64,000 nt of DNA from Dickeya oryzae (GTDB taxonomy: Bacteria > Pseudomonadota > Gammaproteobacteria > Enterobacterales > Enterobacteriaceae): contig NZ_SULL01000015.1 of the NCBI RefSeq assembly GCF_009372235.1, positions 144,004 to 208,003 of the forward strand, read 5' to 3'. The notes under the pieces are model-generated. The model saw only the letters and a list, made by a program, of their open reading frames with translations. It did no database searches and was not told where the DNA came from. The stretch's first letter is position 1. Every line of letters starts with the position of its first letter. Positions 48,023 through 58,671 of the stretch are shown in pieces. The translations under genes and the position numbers were made by a program.

Positions 48023-49501
48023 TTAGCCAGCGACCGCAATACGTTTCATATCGGTCATGTAGCCACGCAGTTTCTTACCCACAACCTCGATCGGGTGGTT
48101 GCGGATAGCTTCGTTCACATCACGCAGTTGCGCGTTGTCCACGCTGGTCGCTGCGACCGGTTTGCCCAGATCACCCGGCTGCAGGCTGTCCATGAACGCG
48201 CCTTTCAGCAACGGCACCGCCGCGTTGGCGAACAGGTAGTTACCGTACTCAGCGGTATCGGAAATCACCACGTTCATTTCATACAGACGCTTACGAGCGA
48301 TGGTGTTAGCAATCAACGGCAGTTCGTGCAGTGATTCGTAGTAAGCAGATTCTTCGATGATACCCGAGCTGACCATGGTTTCGAATGCCAGTTCTACACC
48401 CGCTTTTACCATCGCGATCATCAACACGCCGTTGTCGAAGTATTCCTGCTCAGCGATCTTACCTTCAAACTGCGGCGCGTTTTCAAACGCAGTTTTACCG
48501 GTTTCTTCACGCCAGGTCAGCAGTTTCACATCGTCGTTAGCCCAGTCAGCCATCATGCCGCTGGAGAATGCGCCGGAGATGATGTCGTCCATGTGTTTCT
48601 GGAACAACGGCGCCATAATGCCTTTCAACTGCTCAGACAGCGCGAACGCACGCAGCTTGGCCGGGTTGGACAGACGATCCATCATCAGGGTAATACCGCC
48701 CTGCTTCAGTGCTTCGGTGATGGTTTCCCAACCGAACTGGATCAGTTTTTCCGCGTAAGCCGGATCAACGCCGTCAGCAACCAGCTTGTCGAAGCTCAGC
48801 AGAGAACCAGCCTGCAACATGCCACACAGAATCGTCTGCTCGCCCATCAGGTCAGATTTCACTTCCGCCACGAAAGAAGACTCCAGCACGCCCGCACGGT
48901 GACCGCCGGTTGCAGCCGCCCACGCCTTGGCGATCGCCATACCTTCACCTTTCGGGTCATTTTCCGGGTGAACAGCGATAAGCGTCGGTACACCGAAACC
49001 ACGTTTGTACTCTTCGCGTACTTCGGTACCCGGGCACTTCGGCGCAACCATCACCACGGTCAGGTCTTTACGAACCTGCTCGCCCACTTCAACGATGTTG
49101 AAACCGTGGGAATAACCCAGCGCAGCGCCTTGCTTCATCAACGGTTGTACCGCCTGTACCACAGCAGAATGCTGTTTGTCCGGCGTCAGGTTAACCACCA
49201 GATCCGCCTGCGGGATCAGTTCTTCATAGGTGCCGACTTTAAAGCCGTTTTCGGTCGCTTTGCGCCATGAAGCACGTTTTTCAGCAATGGCTTCAGCACG
49301 CAGCGCATAGGCGATATCCAGACCGGAATCGCGCATGTTCAACCCCTGGTTCAGCCCCTGCGCGCCACACCCCACGATGACCACTTTCTTGCCTTTCAGG
49401 TAGCTGGCTTCATCCGCGAATTCGTCACGGCCCATGAAACGGCATTTGCCTAATTGCGCCAGCTGCTGACGCAGGTTCAGTGTATTGAAGTAATTGGCCA
49501 T
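48023..49501 (-). CDS. ilvC: ketol-acid reductoisomerase, class II
   Basis: The 492-residue enzyme converts acetolactate and acetohydroxybutyrate to the dihydroxy acids of valine and isoleucine synthesis, using NADPH and magnesium. The length marks the long class II form of enterobacteria. [21 protein letters not shown] near residue 36 is the NADPH loop, and the metal-binding segments are [15 protein letters not shown] near 215 and the duplicated C-terminal knot. It diverges from ilvY, its expected activator. Confidence 0.98.
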   Translation of the reverse strand: MANYFNTLNLRQQLAQLGKCRFMGRDEFADEASYLKGKKVVIVGCGAQGLNQGLNMRDSGLDIAYALRAEAIAEKRASWRKATENGFKVGTYEELIPQADLVVNLTPDKQHSAVVQAVQPLMKQGAALGYSHGFNIVEVGEQVRKDLTVVMVAPKCPGTEVREEYKRGFGVPTLIAVHPENDPKGEGMAIAKAWAAATGGHRAGVLESSFVAEVKSDLMGEQTILCGMLQAGSLLSFDKLVADGVDPAYAEKLIQFGWETITEALKQGGITLMMDRLSNPAKLRAFALSEQLKGIMAPLFQKHMDDIISGAFSSGMMADWANDDVKLLTWREETGKTAFENAPQFEGKIAEQEYFDNGVLMIAMVKAGVELAFETMVSSGIIEESAYYESLHELPLIANTIARKRLYEMNVVISDTAEYGNYLFANAAVPLLKGAFMDSLQPGDLGKPVAATSVDNAQLRDVNEAIRNHPIEVVGKKLRGYMTDMKRIAVAG

Positions 49502-49626
49502 GAGGCGTGCTCCATTTGATATTGTGTTTGCTTTATGTGCGGGACAGCGATAAGTACCGCCATCAGAATGTCATTATCATATGACAGGAAATACATTGCT
49601 TAAATTGATATATTAACAACGTCATA

Positions 49627-49641
49627 TTGCAAGATTTGCAA
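49627..49641. promoter_or_regulatory. IlvY operator-like site
   Basis: TTGCAA-GAT-TTGCAA lies in the 163-base gap between divergent ilvC and ilvY, 24 bases before ilvY. IlvY binds tandem operators of TTGCAA type here in E. coli and activates ilvC when acetolactate or acetohydroxybutyrate is present. The exact operator limits are inferred. Confidence 0.6.
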
Positions 49642-49664
49642 CACTAAAACGAGACACAGCGCGC

Positions 49665-50552
49665 ATGGACTTACGGGACCTGAAACTCTTTTTGCATCTG
49701 GTGGAAAGCCGCCACTTCGGCCGCACCGCCAAGGCGATGCATATCAGCCCCTCCACGCTGTCGCGCCAGATTCAGCGGCTGGAAGAGGACATTGGTCAGG
49801 CGCTGTTTCTGCGCGATAACCGCACCGTGCGCCTGACCGATGCCGGTGAACACCTGAAAACCTTTGCCCAGCAAACCCTGTTGCAATACCAGCAATTACG
49901 CCTGATTTTACAACAGCAGGGTCAGTCGCTCAGCGGTGAGCTACGGCTGTTTTGCTCCGTCACCGCCGCGTATAGCCACTTGCCGCCGATCCTCGACCGT
50001 TTCCGAGCCAGGCACCCATTGGTGGAAATCAAACTGACCACGGGGGATGCCGCTGACGCGCTGGATAAAGTGCAATCCAACGAAGCGGACCTCGGTATTG
50101 CCGGCCGCCCGGAAACGCTGCCAGCCAGTGTGGATTTCATGCCTATCGGCAAGGTCCCGCTGGTATTGATCATTCCGGCGTTACCGTGCCCGGTGCAAAC
50201 ACAGGCGTTGCAGCCGCACCCGGACTGGTCGCAAATCCCGTTTATCCTGCCAGAACACGGTCCGGTGAGGAAAAGAATCGATGTCTGGTTCCGTCGTCAA
50301 CACATTACCAATCCACCTATTTATGCGACCGTCTCCGGCCATGAAGCGATGGTATCGATGGTGGCGCTAGGCTGCGGTATCGCCTTGATCCCTGATGTGG
50401 TACTTGAAAACAGCCCGGAACCGGTGCGTAATCGGGTATCCGTATTAGAAGCACAAGCGATGGAACCATTCGAACTGGGTGTCTGCGTACAGAGAACACA
50501 TCTTGGCACCCCGTTGATTGCAGCATTTTGGGAAACCTTACAGGAAAAATAA
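49665..50552 (+). CDS. ilvY: LysR-type activator IlvY
   Basis: The 295-residue regulator has its helix-turn-helix at about residues 18-37 (FGRTAKAMHISPSTLSRQIQ) and a C-terminal co-inducer domain. It activates ilvC in response to its substrates and represses itself. The position divergent from ilvC is diagnostic. The stop overlaps the start of the next gene by one base (TAATG), so that periplasmic protein may be co-translated with IlvY. Confidence 0.96.
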   Translation: MDLRDLKLFLHLVESRHFGRTAKAMHISPSTLSRQIQRLEEDIGQALFLRDNRTVRLTDAGEHLKTFAQQTLLQYQQLRLILQQQGQSLSGELRLFCSVTAAYSHLPPILDRFRARHPLVEIKLTTGDAADALDKVQSNEADLGIAGRPETLPASVDFMPIGKVPLVLIIPALPCPVQTQALQPHPDWSQIPFILPEHGPVRKRIDVWFRRQHITNPPIYATVSGHEAMVSMVALGCGIALIPDVVLENSPEPVRNRVSVLEAQAMEPFELGVCVQRTHLGTPLIAAFWETLQEK

Positions 50553-51316
50553 TGAAACGATTGCTCGCTACATGGCTGCTGCCTCTGGCTGTGGGGTGCG
50601 TTGTGCTGCCGTCGCTGGCCGCCAGCTTTCCCTGCCAACAGGCCAGTTCGGCGCAGGAGAAGTTGATTTGCCAGACACCCGCGCTCAGTCAGCTGGACGA
50701 CGAACTGGCGAAAGAGTGGCAGAAATCGCGCGCATTTCTCACCGGTAACGCAGAGCGTGTCGCACAGGATAAAATCCTGACGCAGTTCCAGCGCAGTTGG
50801 CTGTCCAGCCGGAATACCTGTCGGGATGAAGAGTGCCTGCGTCAGAGCTACCAACAGCAACTTAGTCGCCTGCGCTACCTCAACGACGTCACGCTGCACA
50901 CCCTGCCGGATCCGATCGCCCGGCCGCGCCACAACAGCTGCTTTGACGGCGACTACAGCTACGAGTATTACCTGCAACTCCCGGCACAGGAGTACGACGA
51001 GTTGAGCGATTACTTCAAAGAGATGTATGACCAGAAAGCGCCATACCATCTGGTCAACGTCACGCTGAATACCGGAGACAGTGATATTACCGGCAATGGC
51101 TCGGTGGCCTTTCGCTATGCGACCAAACTCGATGACATCACACTCAGCGCCCGCCAGATGACCGATACCCAGGCGATTGGCCAGACGGAGAGCAGCTTCG
51201 GCGGGCAGAAAAAACTGCTGTTGACCTGCGTGGATAACCGGCAGTTGCAAATCACCGTGTTTGACGCCGCCGGTGAAAGCTACCTGTTTGATTATTTGAT
51301 GAGCCGGGGAAAATAA
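50552..51316 (+). CDS. periplasmic protein with LprI-like (DUF1311) domain
   Basis: The 254-residue protein has a signal peptide at about 1-24 (WLLPLAVGCVVLPSLAAS). Residues about 26-110 fit the LprI N-terminal family: FPCQQASSAQEKLICQTP, the LD-DEL motif, and a later C-x4-C pair (NTCRDEEC). In Mycobacterium LprI inhibits lysozyme, but most family members are uncharacterised. The C-terminal half (about 115-254) has no family I recognise. The ATG overlaps the ilvY stop; an upstream in-frame start adds eight residues. It converges on the DUF2461 gene with three bases between. Confidence 0.75.
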   Translation: MKRLLATWLLPLAVGCVVLPSLAASFPCQQASSAQEKLICQTPALSQLDDELAKEWQKSRAFLTGNAERVAQDKILTQFQRSWLSSRNTCRDEECLRQSYQQQLSRLRYLNDVTLHTLPDPIARPRHNSCFDGDYSYEYYLQLPAQEYDELSDYFKEMYDQKAPYHLVNVTLNTGDSDITGNGSVAFRYATKLDDITLSARQMTDTQAIGQTESSFGGQKKLLLTCVDNRQLQITVFDAAGESYLFDYLMSRGK

Positions 51317-51319
51317 CCC

Positions 51320-52060
51320 TCAGCGGCTAAACCACTTCTCATCCAAAAAGGCGGGGCTGACCTTTTCAGGCTCCGCCGCTTTCTTCATCGCCTCAATTTT
51401 CATCAGGTAATGGTACAGCGGCTCCAGCCGGGTAAAGCCTTTCGCCAGCAGCGGCACCAATTCACCACTAAACAACGGTTCCTGATCCTGCCGGGTGGTC
51501 ATCACCGCAAACGATTTACGATTGTACCAGTGTGCCAGTTCTGCGGGCTGTTCCTTAACCAACGGTCGTTTATAACTCTCCCCCACCAGCTCAAACTCGC
51601 GCCCCAGACACGCCGCCACCTCCAGAAAACCCTGCGGATTATCACGCAGCGTTTGCCGAAACAGCTCCATCGTGGTGCGGCTGGCGCTGTAATACCCCAG
51701 CCCGTAACTCCAGTCGGTCGGTGTTAGCTCGAAAAAATAGACCGGTGCGTCGGTCCAATCTTTATGGGTGCGTTTAAAAGTGAACCACATCTTGTCACGA
51801 TAGCGCGATTTATCATGGGAAAAGCGGGTGTCGCGATGAATGCGGGATAACGTTTTGCCTACCGCCGGTTTGGTTTCGAAATGATCGTCAATCTGCAACA
51901 TAGGGATAGACAGCGAGTCTACCAGCGAGCGAAACGGCGTCAGTAACTGATCGTTATACTCCTGCCGGTGATCTTCAAACCATTCTTTGCTGTCCTGCTG
52001 GCGTACCCGCTGCAAAAACGTCAGCGTCTGCGGTGAGAAGCCGTTGAATCCCGTAGCCAT
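51320..52060 (-). CDS. DUF2461 (TIGR02453) family protein
   Basis: The 246-residue protein starts MATGFNGFSPQTLTFLQ and contains KEWFEDHRQEY, the RIHRDTRFSHDKSRYRDKM core near residue 73 and GLGYYSASR near 117, all hallmarks of the DUF2461/TIGR02453 family. The family is widespread in bacteria and fungi without an established function. It lies between ilvY's neighbour and ilvA, convergent with the former. No signal peptide or membrane helix is visible, so it is probably cytoplasmic. Confidence 0.85.
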   Translation of the reverse strand: MATGFNGFSPQTLTFLQRVRQQDSKEWFEDHRQEYNDQLLTPFRSLVDSLSIPMLQIDDHFETKPAVGKTLSRIHRDTRFSHDKSRYRDKMWFTFKRTHKDWTDAPVYFFELTPTDWSYGLGYYSASRTTMELFRQTLRDNPQGFLEVAACLGREFELVGESYKRPLVKEQPAELAHWYNRKSFAVMTTRQDQEPLFSGELVPLLAKGFTRLEPLYHYLMKIEAMKKAAEPEKVSPAFLDEKWFSR

Positions 52061-52119
52061 GATGTGATGTCCTTGACAGATAGAGGGTCAAGCCTACCGC
52101 AACAGGTTATAAAATAAAA

Positions 52120-52150
52120 TGCGCCCGGCGGCATAACACCGTCGGGCGCA
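52120..52150 (-). terminator. terminator of the ilvGMEDA operon
   Basis: On the minus strand TGCGCCCG...CGGGCGCA forms a stem with an interrupted upper part and is followed by TTTTATTTTAT. It lies 19 bases after the ilvA stop. Confidence 0.82.
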
Positions 52151-52169
52151 GTCATCAGGCTAACCGGTG

Positions 52170-53714
52170 TTAACCTTGCAGGAAGAAACGAAACGCCGGG
52201 TTCTGCGTTTCATCATGGCACTCATACCCCAGTGCCTGCAGATGTTGCTCGAATGCCGGGTCGTGTTCCGTGCGTTCAAACGCTGCCAGCACCCGGCCAA
52301 AATCGGTGCCGTGGCTGCGGTAATGGAACAGCGAGATATTCCAGTGCGTACCCAGCGTATTGAGGAACTTCAGCAACGCCCCCGGCGATTCGGGGAATTC
52401 GAAGCTGTACAACCGCTCCTTCAAGGGTTTGGACGGCCTGCCACCGACCATATAACGCACATGCAGCTTCGCCATCTCGTCGTCAGACAGATCCACCACC
52501 TGATACCCACCCGCCTGCAATTCCGTCAGGATTTCATGACGTTCCGCATTGCCACGCGTCAGTCGCACACCGACAAAAATACAGGCGTTGTCGGCATTCG
52601 CGTAACGGTAGTTAAACTCAGTGACAGAACGCCCACCAAGCAACTGACAGAACTTCAGGAAGCTACCTTTCTGTTCCGGAATCGTCACCGCCATCAACGC
52701 TTCACGCTGTTCACCCAGCTCACAACGCTCGGAAACGTAACGCAACCCGTGAAAGTTGACGTTAGCGCCGGACAAAATGTGTGCCAGCCGTTCGCCCTGG
52801 ATGTTGTGCTGCTGGATGTATTTTTTCATCCCAGCCAGCGCCAGCGCCCCGGACGGCTCGGCAATCGCCCGCACATCCTCGAACAGGTCTTTGACCGCCG
52901 CACAGATGGCGTCGCTGTCGACGGTAATCACATCGTCCAGATACTCCCGGCACAAGCGGAAGGTTTCGTTACCGATGCGTTTTACCGCCACCCCTTCGGC
53001 AAACAGCCCGACGCGCGGCAAATCCACCGGCTGACCGGCATCCAACGCCGCTCGCAGGCAGGCGGAATCCTCCGCTTCAACCCCGATAACCTGGATCTGC
53101 GGCATCAACTGTTTGATCAATACCGCCACCCCTGCCGCCAGACCACCACCACCGACCGGCACGAAAACGCGATCGAGATGGGCATCCTGCTGCAACAGCT
53201 CCATCGCCAGCGTTCCCTGCCCGGCGATCACCGCCGGGTGGTCAAACGGCGGCACAAACGTCATGTGCTGCTGTTGCGACAGTTCAATGGCTTTGGCTTT
53301 GGCCTCATCAAAGTTGGCGCCATGCAATAACACCTCGCCACCAAAATCGCGCACCGCATCGACCTTGATGTCCGCAGTGGCGACCGGCATCACGATCAAC
53401 GCCCGAATACCGAGACGGCTGGCCGACAGCGCCACGCCTTGTGCATGGTTACCGGCAGATGCCGTCACCACACCGTGCGATTTCTGCTCGTCAGTCAGCC
53501 CCGCCATCATGGCGTACGCACCGCGCAGCTTGAAGCTATGCACTGCCTGGCGATCCTCTCGCTTGACCAGAATGACATTACCCAGCCGCGAGGAGAGTTT
53601 ATCCATCCGTTCCAGCGGCGTAACTTGCGCCACTTCGTACACCGGCGCACGCAATACCGCGCGCAAATACTCTGCTCCGCCGGGTTCGGCAGGAAGAGGG
53701 AGTGATACTGCCAT
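52170..53714 (-). CDS. ilvA: biosynthetic threonine deaminase
   Basis: The 514-residue PLP enzyme converts threonine to 2-oxobutyrate, the committed and isoleucine-inhibited step of isoleucine synthesis. The PLP lysine is in VHSFKLRGAYAMM near residue 62, the phosphate loop in VPVGGGGLAAG near 185, and two ACT-like regulatory domains occupy about 330-510. The length equals E. coli IlvA. It is the last gene of the operon, five bases after ilvD. Confidence 0.97.
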   Translation of the reverse strand: MAVSLPLPAEPGGAEYLRAVLRAPVYEVAQVTPLERMDKLSSRLGNVILVKREDRQAVHSFKLRGAYAMMAGLTDEQKSHGVVTASAGNHAQGVALSASRLGIRALIVMPVATADIKVDAVRDFGGEVLLHGANFDEAKAKAIELSQQQHMTFVPPFDHPAVIAGQGTLAMELLQQDAHLDRVFVPVGGGGLAAGVAVLIKQLMPQIQVIGVEAEDSACLRAALDAGQPVDLPRVGLFAEGVAVKRIGNETFRLCREYLDDVITVDSDAICAAVKDLFEDVRAIAEPSGALALAGMKKYIQQHNIQGERLAHILSGANVNFHGLRYVSERCELGEQREALMAVTIPEQKGSFLKFCQLLGGRSVTEFNYRYANADNACIFVGVRLTRGNAERHEILTELQAGGYQVVDLSDDEMAKLHVRYMVGGRPSKPLKERLYSFEFPESPGALLKFLNTLGTHWNISLFHYRSHGTDFGRVLAAFERTEHDPAFEQHLQALGYECHDETQNPAFRFFLQG

Positions 53715-53719
53715 GGCGT

Positions 53720-55570
53720 TTAGCCCCCCAGCTTGCTCTTGTCCCGCACCGCGCCTTTATCCGCACTGGTCGCCAAGCTGGCGTAAGCGCGCAGCGCAAA
53801 GGAAACCTGCCGGTCACGGTTTTTCGGCGTCCAGGCAGCAGCACCACGAGCCAGCTCTTGCTCACGACGGCGGGCCAGTTCGTCATCGCTGACTTCCAGC
53901 GCGATACCGCGTTTGGGAATATCGATAGCGATCATGTCACCATCCTGCACCAGACCGATGGTACCGCCACTGGCCGCTTCCGGCGACGCGTGGCCGATAG
54001 ACAAACCGGAAGTACCGCCGGAGAAGCGGCCATCGGTGATCAACGCACAGGCTTTACCCAATCCCATTGATTTCAGGAAGCTGGTCGGATAGAGCATTTC
54101 CTGCATGCCAGGACCGCCTTTCGGGCCTTCGTAGCGAATCACCACCACGTCGCCTGCCTGAACCTGACCACCCAGAATCGCTTCCACGGCATCATCCTGG
54201 CTTTCATATACCTTGGCCGGGCCGCGGAATACCAAGCTGCCTTCGTCTACACCAGCCGTTTTCACAATACAGCCGTCTTGCGCCAGATTGCCGTACAACA
54301 CCGCCAGCCCACCATCCTGACTGTACGCATGTTCGCGAGAACGAATACAGCCTTCTTGACGGTCGGTATCCAGCGAATCCCAACGGCAATCCTGCGAAAA
54401 CGCCTGCGTGGTACGAATGCCAGCCGGACCGGCGGCAAACATCTTTTTCACCGCCTCATCCTGTGTGAGCATCACGTCATAGGCAGACAGTGTTTCCGGC
54501 AGGGTCAGACCCAATACGTTCTTCACGTTTTTATTCAGTAACCCAGCGCGATCCAGCTCGCCCAGAATGCCAATCACGCCGCCAGCGCGGTGCACATCTT
54601 CCATGTGGTATTTCTGGGTGCTCGGCGCTACCTTGCACAGGTGCGGCACCTGACGTGACAGACGGTCAATATCCTCCATAGTGAAATCCACTTCACCTTC
54701 CTGCGCTGCCGCCAACAGGTGCAGTACCGTATTGGTAGAACCGCCCATTGCGATATCCAGCGTCATGGCGTTTTCAAACGCGGCTTTAGAGGCAATGTTA
54801 CGCGGCAACACGCTGTCGTCATCCTGCTCGTAATACTGTTTCGCCAGACCGACAATGCGCTTACCAGCATTGATAAACAGCGCTTTGCGATCAGCATGGG
54901 TGGCCAGCAGTGAGCCGTTACCCGGCTGAGACAGCCCCAGCGCTTCGGTCAGGCAGTTCATCGAGTTGGCGGTGAACATACCGGAACAGGAGCCACAGGT
55001 CGGGCACGCGGAACGTTCAATCTGAGCACTGTCTTCATCGCTGACTTTCGGGTTCGCCCCTTGAATCATGGCATCGATCAAATCCAGCTTGATGATTTTG
55101 TCAGACAGTTTGGTTTTCCCGGCCTCCATCGGGCCGCCGGAAACGAAAATCACCGGAATGTTCAGGCGCAGCGACGCCATCAGCATCCCTGGGGTGATCT
55201 TGTCGCAGTTAGAGATACAGACCATGGCATCCGCACAGTGCGCGTTAACCATGTACTCCACCGAGTCAGCGATTAACTCGCGGGACGGCAGAGAGTAGAG
55301 CATACCGCCATGCCCCATCGCGATACCGTCATCAACCGCGATGGTGTTGAATTCTTTGGCAACGCCACCGGCCGCTTCAATCTGCTCAGCGACCAGTTTG
55401 CCCAGATCGCGCAAATGAACGTGTCCGGGGACGAATTGGGTGAACGAGTTCACTACTGCGATGATTGGCTTGCCGAAATCGGCATCGGTCATCCCTGTCG
55501 CGCGCCACAGGGCTCTCGCTCCAGCCATGTTACGACCATGCGTGGTGGTGGCTGAACGGTACTTAGGCAT
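53720..55570 (-). CDS. ilvD: dihydroxy-acid dehydratase
   Basis: The 616-residue iron-sulfur enzyme dehydrates dihydroxy acids to the 2-oxo acids of valine and isoleucine. Cluster cysteines are visible in [10 protein letters not shown] near residue 122 and [19 protein letters not shown] near 195. I start at 55570 ([19 protein letters not shown]), the universal N-terminus; the frame stays open 13 codons upstream. It lies 72 bases after ilvE. Confidence 0.97.
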   Translation of the reverse strand: MPKYRSATTTHGRNMAGARALWRATGMTDADFGKPIIAVVNSFTQFVPGHVHLRDLGKLVAEQIEAAGGVAKEFNTIAVDDGIAMGHGGMLYSLPSRELIADSVEYMVNAHCADAMVCISNCDKITPGMLMASLRLNIPVIFVSGGPMEAGKTKLSDKIIKLDLIDAMIQGANPKVSDEDSAQIERSACPTCGSCSGMFTANSMNCLTEALGLSQPGNGSLLATHADRKALFINAGKRIVGLAKQYYEQDDDSVLPRNIASKAAFENAMTLDIAMGGSTNTVLHLLAAAQEGEVDFTMEDIDRLSRQVPHLCKVAPSTQKYHMEDVHRAGGVIGILGELDRAGLLNKNVKNVLGLTLPETLSAYDVMLTQDEAVKKMFAAGPAGIRTTQAFSQDCRWDSLDTDRQEGCIRSREHAYSQDGGLAVLYGNLAQDGCIVKTAGVDEGSLVFRGPAKVYESQDDAVEAILGGQVQAGDVVVIRYEGPKGGPGMQEMLYPTSFLKSMGLGKACALITDGRFSGGTSGLSIGHASPEAASGGTIGLVQDGDMIAIDIPKRGIALEVSDDELARRREQELARGAAAWTPKNRDRQVSFALRAYASLATSADKGAVRDKSKLGG

Positions 55571-55642
55571 ACTCTGATTACTCCAGTTTAAGCAGATAGC
55601 CGGTGGCATACAGCCACCGGAAAAAAGTCAGTCATTGTTCGA

Positions 55643-56569
55643 TTAACGGTTTACCGGATCCAGCCAACCCCATTTGTCCTGGGTCTCGCCGGTAAACAGG
55701 CCAAAAAACGCCTGTTGCAGTTGTTTGGTGACAGGGCCGCACTTACCAATACCGACCTGAATACCGTCCACGCTGCGAACCGGAGTAATTTCCGCCGCGG
55801 TGCCGGACATAAAGACTTCATCGGCCAGATACAGCGACTCACGGGACAATACCTGCTCGCGGACTTCAAACCCTTTGTCCTTCGCCAGCTTGATAATGGC
55901 ATCGCGGGTAATACCCGGCAGCGCCGCAGAGGTAAACGGCGGGGTGAAAATCACACCGTCTTTCACTTCAAACAGGTTTTCACCGGCACCCTCAGACACG
56001 TAGCCATTCACATCCAGCGCGATCCCTTCCTGATAGCCATGTCGGCGCGCTTCGCTGCCGACCAACAGGGAAGACAGGTAGTTACCACCAGCTTTGGCAG
56101 CGGTCGGAATGGTATTGGCCGCGACGCGGTTCCAGGACGACACCATCGCGTCGATCCCCTGATCCAACGCTTCTTCGCCCAGATACGCGCCCCACGGGAA
56201 CGCAGCAATGATCACATCGGTATTGTAGCCTGCTGGCGGATTGACCCCCATGCCCACATCGCCAACAAACACCAAAGGACGAATATAAGCGCTGGTCAGG
56301 TTATTGCGACGCAGTGTTTCACGGCAGGCTTCCATCAGCTCATCAATGCTGTAGGAGAGCGGCATACGATAAATTTTGGCGGAATCATGCAAACGCTGCA
56401 TGTGTTCGCGGTGACGAAACACCACTGGACCTTTATGGGAATTGTAGCAACGCACCCCTTCAAACACTGACGTACCGTAGTGCAAAGCGTGGGACATCAC
56501 GTGAACTTTGGCATCCGCCCAGGGAACCATCTCGCCATTGAACCAGATATAGTCTGCTTTCTTCGTCAT
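55643..56569 (-). CDS. ilvE: branched-chain amino acid aminotransferase
   Basis: The 308-residue fold-type IV PLP enzyme makes the final transamination of isoleucine, valine and leucine. The start MTKKADYIWFNGEMVPW at 56569 is conserved and follows AAGGA. The catalytic lysine is in PTAAKAGGNYLSS near residue 160, and the C-terminal FMSGTAAEITPVRSVDG loop binds the PLP phosphate. An open extension of eight codons reaches the ilvM stop. Confidence 0.97.
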   Translation of the reverse strand: MTKKADYIWFNGEMVPWADAKVHVMSHALHYGTSVFEGVRCYNSHKGPVVFRHREHMQRLHDSAKIYRMPLSYSIDELMEACRETLRRNNLTSAYIRPLVFVGDVGMGVNPPAGYNTDVIIAAFPWGAYLGEEALDQGIDAMVSSWNRVAANTIPTAAKAGGNYLSSLLVGSEARRHGYQEGIALDVNGYVSEGAGENLFEVKDGVIFTPPFTSAALPGITRDAIIKLAKDKGFEVREQVLSRESLYLADEVFMSGTAAEITPVRSVDGIQVGIGKCGPVTKQLQQAFFGLFTGETQDKWGWLDPVNR

Positions 56570-56592
56570 TATTGCTTTCCTTACCGATGCCA

Positions 56593-56850
56593 TCAGGCAC
56601 GTATTTGTTGTGATGTGAGCGGCTGGATCTCCACACAGGCGATGTCCAGCAGTTTGCTTAATTGGGTTGACAATAAATCCACTGACCGGTGGCTGGCAAC
56701 GGTCATGTCTATCTGCACGTGATCGTCATTGTGACCCTGCGTCATGTTCATGGCGCACACCTGAAAGCCACGGTGACGGGTCACACGTAATACGCGTTCC
56801 AGAACTTCCGGGCGATAGCGAGCCTGAATGGAAAGCTGATGATGTGTCAT
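56593..56850 (-). CDS. ilvM: acetolactate synthase 2 small subunit
   Basis: The 85-residue ACT-domain protein is the regulatory subunit of acetohydroxyacid synthase II. It contains RYRPEVLERVLRVTRHRGF and SVDLLSTQLSKLLDI, and ends in SQQIRA as in E. coli. I use the ATG at 56850 because AGGAGA lies at normal distance; an ATG at 56868 would fall in the duplicated ilvG tail. The gap to ilvG consists largely of that duplication. Confidence 0.94.
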   Translation of the reverse strand: MTHHQLSIQARYRPEVLERVLRVTRHRGFQVCAMNMTQGHNDDHVQIDMTVASHRSVDLLSTQLSKLLDIACVEIQPLTSQQIRA

Positions 56851-56866
56851 GGGAAAGTCTCCTGCC

Positions 56867-56900
56867 ATTATTCTGTCTTATCGAATTATTCTGTCTTATC
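56867..56900 (-). repeat. tandem duplication of the ilvG 3' end
   Basis: ATTATTCTGTCTTATC occurs twice with an 18-base period (56867-56882 and 56885-56900, plus-strand reading). The right copy holds the last codons and TAA of ilvG; the left copy lies in the ilvG-ilvM gap and reaches the first base of a possible upstream ilvM ATG. Confidence 0.85.
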
Positions 56901-58532
56901 CAACATGGTTTCATTACCGGCACCAGGCGGCACCAGTGGCCAGACATTCTCATTCTCGTCGATGGAAACATGCAGCAGGTAAGGGCCTTCGCTGTTGAGC
57001 AGCGCATCCAGGGCAGAGTCAATCTGGTCTTTACGGGTGATATGCTGGCCGGGAATGCCGAAAGCGCTGGCCAGCATCAAAAAATCGGGGTTATCGGAGA
57101 GGTTGGTTTCGCTGTAACGCTCGTCAAAAAACAGTTGTTGCCATTGTCGAACCATCCCCAGTCGCTGATTATCCAGCAAGACTATCTTCAACGGCAGGCG
57201 TTTTCGTTTGATGGTGCCGAGCTCCTGCACATTCATCATGAAAGAGCCGTCACCGGAAATACAGATAACGGTATTGTCAGGACGTGCCACCTGCGCCCCC
57301 ACCGCTGCTGGCACCCCAAATCCCATCGTGCCAAGTCCGCTTGAGGTGATGAAATTTTCCGGTCGGCTGAAGTGCATATGCTGCGCGGCCCACATTTGAT
57401 GCTGACCCACATCGGTGGTCACCACCGTTTCAGCAGGCATGCGATCCGCCAGCGTACGCAGTAATGCCGGTGCATAGATAGCCTCGCCAGGATGATCATA
57501 ACGCCAGGTATATTCGGCTTTCATCATCGCGGCATGCTGACGCCACTCAACAATATTGAGCGGCTGCTGCAATGCGGGCAACAGTTGGTTCAGATCGCCA
57601 CGCAGCGCCACGTGCGCTTGTCGCAGCTTGTTCAGTTCAGCCGGGTCGATATCCATGTGGATAACACTGGCATGCGGCGCAAACGCGCTCAGCTTACCGG
57701 TCACGCGATCATCAAAACGGGCACCAACCGCGATCAACAAATCGCATTCCTGCACCAGCAGGTTAGCCGCTTGCGTGCCGTGCATACCGATCATACCAAG
57801 ATAGTAAGGGTAGTCTTTCTCTACTGCCCCCAACCCTTTGAGGGTCACCACTGCTGGAACCCGAGTGGTCTCAATAAAGGTGCGCAATGCCGGAACCGCC
57901 TGCGCCATTCCCACACCGCCGCCCACATACAGCACGGGTTTTTTCGCCTGCGCCAGCATCGCTCGCGCCTCTGTCACCTGCTGGATGGAAAACGGCATCA
58001 CGTCATCCACCGGCATAAAACAAGGCGAAAAATCCCCCTGCGCCAGTTGAATGTCCTTGGGAATATCAATCAGAACCGGACCGGGACGCCCGCTACGGGC
58101 TACAGCAAAGGCTTCTGCCATGATTTCCGGTAATGACTCGATAGAATCAACCAGAAAGCTATGCTTGGTGCAGGCCAGAGACAGACCCAACACATCGATT
58201 TCCTGAAAAGCGTCCGTTCCGATCAGCGCCGAGCCAACCTGACCGGTAATGGCCACAATAGGGACCGAATCCAGTAGTGCGTCTGCCAGACCCGTGATCA
58301 GGTTGGTCGCGCCGGGACCGGATGTCGCGATACACACCCCGACGTTACCGGTAGAGCGGGCATAACCAATCGCGGCCATCGCAGCCCCTTGTTCATGGCG
58401 ACAGAGCAGGTGTTCCACGCCGCCATCATACAATGCATCGTAGACCGGCATGATCGCGCCACCAGGATAACCGAAAACAGTCTCCACTCCCTGCGCCCTC
58501 AACGCTTGTACCACCCACTGCGCACCATTCAT
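56886..58532 (-). CDS. ilvG: acetolactate synthase 2 large subunit, intact
   Basis: The 548-residue thiamine-diphosphate enzyme makes acetolactate and acetohydroxybutyrate. The catalytic glutamate is in [17 protein letters not shown] near residue 47, the FAD region in the middle, and the ThDP motif [18 protein letters not shown] near 427. The frame is unbroken. E. coli K-12 has a frameshift here, so this species should keep a working, valine-resistant synthase II. It is the first structural gene after the attenuator, with ilvM downstream. Confidence 0.97.
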   Translation of the reverse strand: MNGAQWVVQALRAQGVETVFGYPGGAIMPVYDALYDGGVEHLLCRHEQGAAMAAIGYARSTGNVGVCIATSGPGATNLITGLADALLDSVPIVAITGQVGSALIGTDAFQEIDVLGLSLACTKHSFLVDSIESLPEIMAEAFAVARSGRPGPVLIDIPKDIQLAQGDFSPCFMPVDDVMPFSIQQVTEARAMLAQAKKPVLYVGGGVGMAQAVPALRTFIETTRVPAVVTLKGLGAVEKDYPYYLGMIGMHGTQAANLLVQECDLLIAVGARFDDRVTGKLSAFAPHASVIHMDIDPAELNKLRQAHVALRGDLNQLLPALQQPLNIVEWRQHAAMMKAEYTWRYDHPGEAIYAPALLRTLADRMPAETVVTTDVGQHQMWAAQHMHFSRPENFITSSGLGTMGFGVPAAVGAQVARPDNTVICISGDGSFMMNVQELGTIKRKRLPLKIVLLDNQRLGMVRQWQQLFFDERYSETNLSDNPDFLMLASAFGIPGQHITRKDQIDSALDALLNSEGPYLLHVSIDENENVWPLVPPGAGNETMLDKTE

Positions 58533-58620
58533 AGTTATTTCCCCGACTCTGTCTGAGGAAAACAGGATTTTATGCTACTCAGCATTATCTGCTCCCTTAT
58601 TGCCATTATCGGCCCATAAA

Positions 58621-58647
58621 AAAACCCCCGACCTTTCGGTGCGGGGG
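58621..58647 (-). terminator. ilv attenuator terminator
   Basis: On the minus strand CCCCCGCACC-GAAA-GGTCGGGGG is followed by seven T. It lies 25 bases after the leader peptide stop and about 90 bases before ilvG. Slow translation of the leader when branched-chain amino acids are scarce should prevent its formation. Confidence 0.92.
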
Positions 58648-58671
58648 TTTTCTTGAATTCGGCCTTGATTT

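Noticed and set aside
52167..53330. 387-codon open frame opposite ilvA
   Set aside because: Antisense shadow of ilvA; no ribosome site or recognisable domain.
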